Source of the DNA: Phascolarctos cinereus
Taxonomy: Eukaryota > Chordata > Mammalia > Diprotodontia > Phascolarctidae
Assembly (NCBI RefSeq): GCF_002099425.1
Contig: NW_018344058.1
Location: forward strand, 2,418,001-2,482,000
DNA length: 64,000 bases
Direction of reading: 5' to 3'
Shown: positions 58,080-64,000 of the stretch, one piece after another
Position numbering within the stretch: position 1 is the first letter of the stretch
How the letters are laid out: each line of letters opens with the position of its first letter
Translations under genes and position numbers: made by a program
Notes under the pieces: generated by a model
What the model saw: only the letters and a program-made list of their open reading frames with translations
What the model was told of the DNA's origin: nothing
The model's database searches: none

Positions 58080-58315
58080 CATTTAAAAAAAACAACTTTT
58101 TCTTCTGTGTTGTTTCTTCTTTCTTGTGGTTCTTCCTATTGGTTCTAATTCTTCTTTACAACATGACTAATATGAAAATATGTTTAATAAGAATGTATAT
58201 GTAGAGCCTATATCAGATTGTAGGCTTGTGGAGGGAGGCAGGGAAAGAGAGGGAGAAAGTTTAAAACTCAAAAGCTTATGGAAGTGATTGTTGAAAACTA
58301 AAAATTGTTCTTATT
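58080..58315 (+). mobile_element. L1 3' UTR, sense
   Basis: 'tacaacatgactaatatgaa', 'aatatgtttaataagaatgt', 'gcctatatcagattgtaggc', 'tggagggaggcagggaaaga', 'gcttatggaagtgattgttg' are the marsupial L1 3' UTR. The L1 at 47535-48223 has the same UTR on the other strand. It ends about 165 bases before exon H. Confidence 0.85.
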
Positions 58316-58478
58316 TTATTATATTACTAAATATATTATAAATACATTACTAAAATTGTATTATTTCAGTATTTTTTGTTGGAATATGTTCTTATTTTTT
58401 AAATAGTACTAGATGAATCAGGTACCAATGAAAATCAGCAAATATGTTTTTTTTCAAAATGACTTTTTTCTTTTGTAG

Positions 58479-58529
58479 GTGCAGAGTCCATCATGGATGC
58501 AGCCTCAACCATACATCTTGCAGCACCCT
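58479..58529 (+). CDS. RBMS1: RBMS1 exon H: WMQPQPYILQHP segment
   Basis: The acceptor is cttttgtag and the donor is cct|gtaagt, a near-perfect consensus. Seventeen codons read VQSPSWMQPQPYILQHP, matching human RBMS1; RBMS3 has SWMPHPPYVMQP. Both ends are in phase 0 and the length is 51 nt, so skipping removes 17 residues without a frame change. Confidence 0.94.
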
Positions 58530-60320
58530 GTAAGTTTCTCTTTTATTTCTGTAACATATTCTTGAGTAAACTACTGTACGTGGACAGTATTGGAATCTGG
58601 AAAATGTGTTTACATAAGATGAAAATTAATAATAATGTTCTATGATAAACACTGTCAAATGTCTTAAATTTATTTTTTAAAAGAGATAAGAGTCAAATTA
58701 AATTTCCTATTTATAACAATACAAGAGGTTTCACATTTGAGGAAATCATATTTTATTCTACTCTTTTTTCTCAACTGAATTTATTTGAATAGCAAAATTT
58801 ATTGTGATACATATAAGTTTATACTTTTATATGTTACATACTTATATATGTTTACTGTTACATCAGATGTAACAGCTGTTATAATGAATGCTTAAAGTAA
58901 CTTTTAAATATTCAGAATAAACCTAGGAAATGTCAGACACACCACTTACCTTTTCTATAGTAAGTTGCAAACAGTGGCAACTTATTTTTAGTAAATGAAA
59001 AGCCATAATTGGGGGGGGGAGTAGTATATGGTGGATATAGTTTTAAAATCCTTTATTAGATATCTGCTGAGTGTAGCACTGAACTAAGGAAAGGGCAGCC
59101 AGCAGCTAGAGAGTAAGTGAAATAATTAAGAGCAGAAATGTGACCTAAGAGACATATACAGTTTTACAAAGATAGTGCCCAGAGAAGGATGCCCTGAGAG
59201 GTGCAGGGAACCCTTGCCATTTACAGCAAGTTTTTAAAAGGGCCCGCTTTTGAGTTTGGGATTTCCTGGTTCAGCAGCTTTTATCAATCATCCAGCTAAA
59301 TGAGAAACCAGAACAGGAAATTCCTTCGGCATAGCCTGTGCTTCAGAATTATTTCCATTTAAACTGGTCACATGCCTTTTGTTCCTCTACCTTTTATTTT
59401 TCCTTTTTTTTTTTAGGAAAAACCAGTAGGGAAAATTGTCCTTAAAATATTTGTTAAGGTTGACATTACTCTCTAGCCCATAGCTATAGCTAGTATTTTT
59501 CAACTCTTCAGCCATTTTAGAGAAAAAGGGAATGTGTATATATCTCATGGGTTTAGGTTGGGTCTTAAGGAGATTAGAGAGAAAGTTTCTGAGGAAACAT
59601 GCCCATTTTCCCATCTTATTTATTCTGGAGGATGTCCTAAAGGTAACTAAAGTACCAGGAAATCTTCTACTATCAAATATGTGTTTAAATGTATACAGCT
59701 AACACAATATGATGGCCCTTTAGCAAATCCAAAACACTGAAAAGGGGGGGAGGGGTTGATCTGTCACTTTCTGATTGAGTACTAGACCAAGTCTTGTACA
59801 GCCTGTGATCATGATTTGTTTCTATACTGTCTCATCTGTACACATAAGCAAGCTTTGTTTTTTACTGAGTGCAAAATGTAGAGGAGAGGTTGTTCATCCA
59901 GTTTCCTTTGTCATCCAAGAAGATGAGAATATTTAGCCCTTTTTTTTTCCTTTCTGATTTCAGACTATGTAGTACATAAAGACGAGTGTTCTTTGAGTGT
60001 AAAAGAGAGGGAGTAAGGGGTGATACCTCCTGACCTTGAGAAGAGGGACTTTCTGCCAGTGTGTATGCATGCTAGGTGATTGCTACTGAAAACGCTTCAT
60101 CCAGTGCTTTCAGAAAAAAGCTGATGAAGCCAGCCTTGAATTCATGAAACAAGAACAAAATTTTTCAGGCTGCCCCAGACACCTGCATTGTTGTCTTTTC
60201 TACTCCTCCAACAAATTAAGGAGGCTCCTTTGTCTAATACTAAAGGTGTTTACAAATGCTCACCTGTCATTCAGATTTTTTTTTGTTGTTGTTGTTGCTT
60301 CTGTCTTTCTCCTCATCTAG
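58530..60320. other. Intron H-I, nothing recognised
   Basis: No repeat family or exon recognised. Confidence 0.5.
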
Positions 60321-60431
60321 GGTGCTGTGTTAACTCCCTCCATGGACCACACTATGTCCCTACAGCCTACATCAATGATCAGCCCTCTGGCCCAACAGAT
60401 GAGTCATCTTTCACTAGGCAATACTGGAACA
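60321..60431 (+). CDS. RBMS1: RBMS1 exon [13 protein letters not shown] segment
   Basis: The acceptor is cctcatctag after a TTG/CTT-rich tract, and the donor is aca|gtaggt. It encodes 37 codons, starting [16 protein letters not shown] and ending in [10 protein letters not shown], a methionine- and glutamine-rich part of the C-terminus. It is 111 nt with phase 0 at both ends. Small differences from human as I recall it are D for E, T for A and N for S. Confidence 0.94.
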
Positions 60432-60474
60432 GTAGGTGGAAACTTAATATAATGCTGTGTATAGGCTAATGAGG

Positions 60475-60645
60475 GCTGGGCCCACCAAGAGAATAACTCC
60501 CTGCAGTCTGTATTCCCCTGCCCACACCCCACTAGATTGTAAGCTCCTTGAGAGCAGGGATCCCATCCTAGCCCACCTTTGTATCTCCCACAGCACTTTG
60601 CACATAATAGGCACTCAATAAATATTTGTTGACTGAATGAATTGA
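60475..60645 (+). mobile_element. L2 3' end, sense
   Basis: 'cactagattgtaagctcctt', 'gagagcagggatcccatcct', 'cttgcacataatagg'-type tail 'gcactcaataaatatttgtt', beginning about 45 bases after exon I. Confidence 0.85.
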
Positions 60646-61804
60646 AGTCAATCCTGGATATTTTTCCTTGACCAAAATATAGAGCCTGTGAATGAATACT
60701 TTCACCTTTGCAACCCTGTTGAGTAGGGAAGTAAAGGGGATACACTTTTTCTCCTTATCCAATCTCCTTATCAAAAAATTATGATGATGCCCAGAAAAGA
60801 AGGCTGGAAACTCCCCCTCACCTACTTAGTTTCTTCTTTTCAAGGAATAGGAGAATCTGAGGGAATAGGATTTTCAGTGGCATCTCATTTCGGGGCCTGG
60901 TCGGTTTTCTTAATCAGCAAGGATCCAGGACTTGGACAGGCACCAAACAGCTTCCTAAGAGGAGTAAGAAAGAAGGGAGAAGGCATAGTTTCATGGACAT
61001 TCACTTTGATGGGCTTGACATTAGGCCAGAGTACAAGGGGAAGGTTAGATTGGAGGATACATTCCATGAAAAACGTCCTTAACTAGAAATAAGATGAAGA
61101 CAATTTTCAAAGAATAGTGACTAAAGCCATCACAGACCTGGATGGGATGTAAAGTTAAAGGGAAAGGGCCCTGGATTTTTCCATTTCCAACTTGAGAGCC
61201 GATAAACAGCTTCTTCTGAAGCATGGGCCACACACCCCTCTCTGTCACTCCCAACAGGGACTGATGTTGATTAAAAAAAAAAAAGCATTCTTACTTTTGA
61301 GGAAACACAGCTTGATAAGGCCAAAGGTCAGAAACAGAGCTCAGATCCCTGTTCTTCACAAACCTTTGAGGGAACCAATAAGCCATTTATTTCCCATGTC
61401 CCTAAACAACTGAGGCACCAGTGTTTGCCATAGAACTATCTTATGGGCCTTCAAGAGGAAATTAGAGAGGTCCTTGGTTGGGGGAGGAATCTCTATCATT
61501 ACATACTAGTGATACTGCATTGCTGAGGAAGTGAAACCTATAATGTGTTTCAAAAAGGTGGTTTCTGTGTAGAAATTACTACCAAGGACAGAATTTTAGA
61601 TTTTGTTTAACAAAGTCTAAAACTAGGAAACATACACTTCACTTTTCTACATTACCTCTTATAACTTTTTGGAAGAGCAAAGACTTTGGGAACACTTCTC
61701 CTAAACAGGATACCGAATGCTTTATTTCAAATCTCAGATTGTCCCAGGTGCTCCAAATTTCACACTAGATTTCATACCCAAACTTTACTCTTTCTTCCTT
61801 TCAG
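60646..61804. other. Intron I-J, nothing recognised
   Basis: No recognised repeat or exon beyond the L2 end just upstream. Confidence 0.5.
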
Positions 61805-61885
61805 TACATGCCTGCCACAACAGCTATGCAAGGAGCCTATATACCCCAGTATACACATGTTCAGACAGCAGCTGTTCCCGTTGAG
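61805..61885 (+). CDS. RBMS1: RBMS1 exon [17 protein letters not shown] segment
   Basis: The acceptor is ttcctttcag and the donor is gag|gtgggt. Its 27 codons begin [16 protein letters not shown] and end in TAAVPVE. It is frame-neutral (81 nt, phase 0 at both ends). Human has [20 protein letters not shown] in this place, so substitutions are conservative. It continues directly into the EASGQQQ tail of exon K. Confidence 0.94.
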
Positions 61886-63138
61886 GTGGGTAATCCCATT
61901 AAATGGCCATTGTTGTAATGGGTAGTTTTGGAAGTGGGTAAATTAATAATGATCAAAAGAAGATCGATCTCAAGTTAAAGACTCTGAAAGAGAATTTGAT
62001 TTAGAAGAAATGTGCAGCTAGAGTAAAATTTTCATCTAAGAAATATATTACCCTGACTCATTGATTATTGATGGAGTGGCATACAGGCAGAACATCTATC
62101 TAAATTTCCCAGAAGCGATTTCAGGGATTGTAGCACTTCGCACATCTATTTAAGCCTATGTCTTTTCTTCTATAAAGCTATACTCTAGGCACACTGTCAT
62201 ATCTGGAGTTTAGAATTTCACCATTAAATATTTCCATGCTGCAGACAATCATTGTTAATTGACTTAGACTAAAATGACTCAAAGGAAAAATAAGTTGTCA
62301 GTTTTAAGATATGTAACAGAACAGAGAAAACTGGGCTGTAAAAAATTATAAAATGAATAAAGAACAAACCACATCTAAAGAGAGGGAGTACTTCTGTGGC
62401 TAAATAATTCTTGGTGTAGGAGAAAAATAAGAGCATACTTCACCAAGATGGAAACCCAAAAATCTTGGGCAATTTGAATAATTAAAAAAGATATCATCTA
62501 ATCCAGACTTGCAAATTAAACTTAAAGCCCAAAGTCTGCCTTGATTCTCTTTCATATCCTTTTTGTCTTAAGTATCATAATAATATTAATAATACAAATT
62601 TCCATAACAATTTAACAACATATGTGGCACAAGAAAACAGGCATCAGTAACATTAGAACCCCTCTGCCATATTAGTCTTATCAATTGCCACAAAATTCAC
62701 CCCACCAAATATGGTTAGATGACAGAAGCACTTACTGCCAAAGATGACTGGTGCTCTGATGCATCACACTTCCTTTATTCTGATTGGCTTAAACCTGTGG
62801 CTAGTTCAGATTTAATGAATAGGAAAGATGCTGTCTCTAACACTTAAGGATTTTTCCCCCCAAGGTGGCAGGAGTATTAAAGGGTAGATGGAGTATAAAA
62901 GCTAAAATTTTAAATCTGTTAGTATCTTAGTAGAGGACTGCCTGCTGCCTATGAGAGCAGAAAATGCATTCTTTCAGGGCAAATAATAATATACAGGACA
63001 CATGAAAGTTACATCACTCATGAGCTAGTTCTTGCATCGGGTTAGTGCTTTTGACATTTGGACTCAAACAGTCAGGTCTAGTAGTGATAAGAGGATTTCA
63101 TCTAATACATGTCTCATATCCAGTCTGCTTTGTTATAG
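61886..63138. other. Intron J-K, nothing recognised
   Basis: No recognised repeat or exon. Confidence 0.5.
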
Positions 63139-63216
63139 GAGGCAAGTGGTCAGCAACAGGTTGCCGTAGAGACGTCCAGTGATCATTCTCCATATACCTA
63201 TCAACAAAATAAGTAA
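63139..63216 (+). CDS. RBMS1: RBMS1 exon K: C-terminal tail and stop
   Basis: The acceptor is tttgttatag. Twenty-five codons begin EASGQQQVAVETSSDHSP and end YTYQQNK, then TAA at 63214-63216. Human ends HSPYTFQPNK as I recall. A match to the donor consensus (gag|gtatgt) lies seven bases after the stop at 63224, so the exon probably ends at 63223 and the bulk of the 3' UTR is on another exon outside the window. A stop this close to the last junction would not trigger nonsense-mediated decay. Confidence 0.94.
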   Translation, partial: EASGQQQVAVETSSDHSPYTYQQNK

Positions 63217-63223
63217 CTGTGAG

Positions 63224-64000
63224 GTATGTGGAAAAGTCTGCTATCACTCTAGGACCAATTTTTTTTTTGTAAATGCCTTATAACATCTTTCTCATAATAG
63301 AATTGGCCATAATTTACCTTTTTAAATGTTACCAAAAATTCAGAGGTTTTGGCATCACTGAGTTTTACAGATAAACAGATTCATGTATCTCTGTAATAAA
63401 AAAAGGGTCACTTGTTACATGTGTGATGTGGCCAGTGAAAGAATTTGATAGGCATGTACTAGATGTCTATATATTTTCCTCATGTCATAAGGAAAGACAT
63501 GTTTTCCATTTTCACATCAAACTCATTTTAGTGTTGATATTTCCATGTTCATATTACATATTTGGAGGTTATCTGTCTTTGTATATATCCATGTTAAATC
63601 AAAGGCTAAGTAGGAGATCCTCAGTCTGCAAAGCAGATTCTAGCACACTTAAAATTAGGCTCAAGTGACTTCCATGCTACTTCATGGAATTTCTGATTTT
63701 TATCAGGGTTTGTCTCTTCTTCCACAGATGAAGATTACACATCCTCTTTTCCTTCTCATACTCTATACTTCTAGCCCTATCCTTCCATAAATACTCTTTG
63801 AGAAATCTGCCTCAATGTTGGAAGCCTTTCTCTGATTCTTTTACTATTTCATGCAAGCCAGTGGAGTACTCAGGTTGTCCATCTGTTTTCTCATTCATTT
63901 CACATGACTACATTGCCTCTTTTTATGCTCATACGTCTCGTTAATGACTCTCTTTGCCATTTCTCATGGGCAAGTCATCATGGATAATGCTGTAGTCTAC
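63224..64000. other. Sequence after the coding region: probable 3' UTR intron
   Basis: It starts with a donor-like gtatgt eight bases past the stop codon. No AATAAA-plus-tail arrangement I would trust and no repeat family I can name. The alternative is that this is an unspliced 3' UTR. Confidence 0.45.

Larger units (their letters stand above)
2208..63223 (+). other. RBMS1: RBMS1 gene, 3' part: eleven coding exons from mid-RRM1 to stop
   Basis: RBMS1 encodes a two-RRM protein of the MSSP family, known to bind single-stranded DNA near MYC and AU-rich or U-rich RNA. Eleven exons with AG/GT borders join in one frame to give 319 complete codons and a TAA stop. Human RBMS1 is about 406 residues, so roughly 85 N-terminal residues, including the RRM1 RNP2 motif, lie upstream of the window. 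Visible parts, in order: second half of RRM1 with the RNP1 motif KGYGFVDF; the inter-RRM linker QQEQDPTN; all of RRM2 with RNP2 LYISNL and RNP1 RGVGFARM; then a low-complexity C-terminal region rich in Q, P, S, M and Y. Intron lengths are about 9.0, 16.6, 2.3, 16.9, 2.0, 0.33, 8.5, 1.8, 1.4 and 1.25 kb. Residues typical of RBMS1 rather than RBMS3 include [20 protein letters not shown] and [15 protein letters not shown]. Promoter, first exons and main 3' UTR are not in the window. Confidence 0.96.

Noticed and set aside
60404-60745. 113-codon open frame on the minus strand
   Set aside because: It is the complement of RBMS1 exon I and an L2 3' end, so it is a shadow.
63224-64000. Polyadenylation signal and 3' UTR of RBMS1
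   Set aside because: No convincing signal with downstream GU-rich context, and the donor after the stop suggests the UTR is elsewhere.

Overview
The window is a stretch of a mammalian nuclear genome, almost certainly a marsupial. It carries one recognisable protein-coding gene on the + strand: the 3' three-quarters of RBMS1 (RNA-binding motif, single-stranded-interacting protein 1, also called MSSP/SCR2). Eleven coding exons can be read, from the middle of RRM1 (2208) to the stop codon (63214-63216). All junctions are AG/GT and the reading phases agree. They encode 319 complete codons. About 85 N-terminal residues, with the start codon and the first half of RRM1, lie to the left of the window. 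A strong donor eight bases after the stop suggests that the main 3' UTR is on a further exon to the right. The paralogue was chosen from the translated text, which follows human RBMS1 more closely than RBMS3 or RBMS2 as I remember those proteins.

Everything else is intronic, mostly dispersed repeats. The marsupial call rests on these: L1 copies with a marsupial-type ORF2 C-terminus and 3' UTR; composite CORE-SINEs whose 3' ends match a BovB-like RTE (MAR1 type) together with an RTE copy; tRNA-derived SINEs of the WSINE1/SINE1 type; and very abundant L2 with long ORF2-derived segments on both strands. I cannot separate an Australian marsupial from an American one on this sequence.

Layout. 1-2207: intron with a CORE-SINE, a 7SL RNA pseudogene and an L1 3' end. 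2208-2266: exon A (RRM1). 2267-11258: CR1/L3 and L2 fossils, two palindromic hAT miniature elements, and a long AC microsatellite ending 58 bases before exon B. 11259-11350: exon B (RRM1 RNP1). 11351-27929: the largest repeat field, with a 3.6-kb L2 carrying a nested MAR1, L1 ends, an RTE and another MAR1. 27930-28087 and 30419-30498: exons C and D (RRM2), with a second 7SL pseudogene and an Arthur-like DNA transposon between them. 30499-47368: long intron. 47369-49973: exons E, F and G in 2.6 kb, with an L1 inserted next to exon E and a UG repeat between F and G. 49974-58478: intron holding a large L2-like element. 58479-63216: exons H, I, J and K, encoding the C-terminal region.

I found no tRNA, rRNA, CRISPR, operon or other prokaryotic feature, and no retroviral or LTR element I could support. 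I did not find a new biological system. The most useful observations concern RBMS1 splicing (an apparently lost alternative donor, microsatellites and an L1 placed near splice sites) and some short repeats I could not assign.
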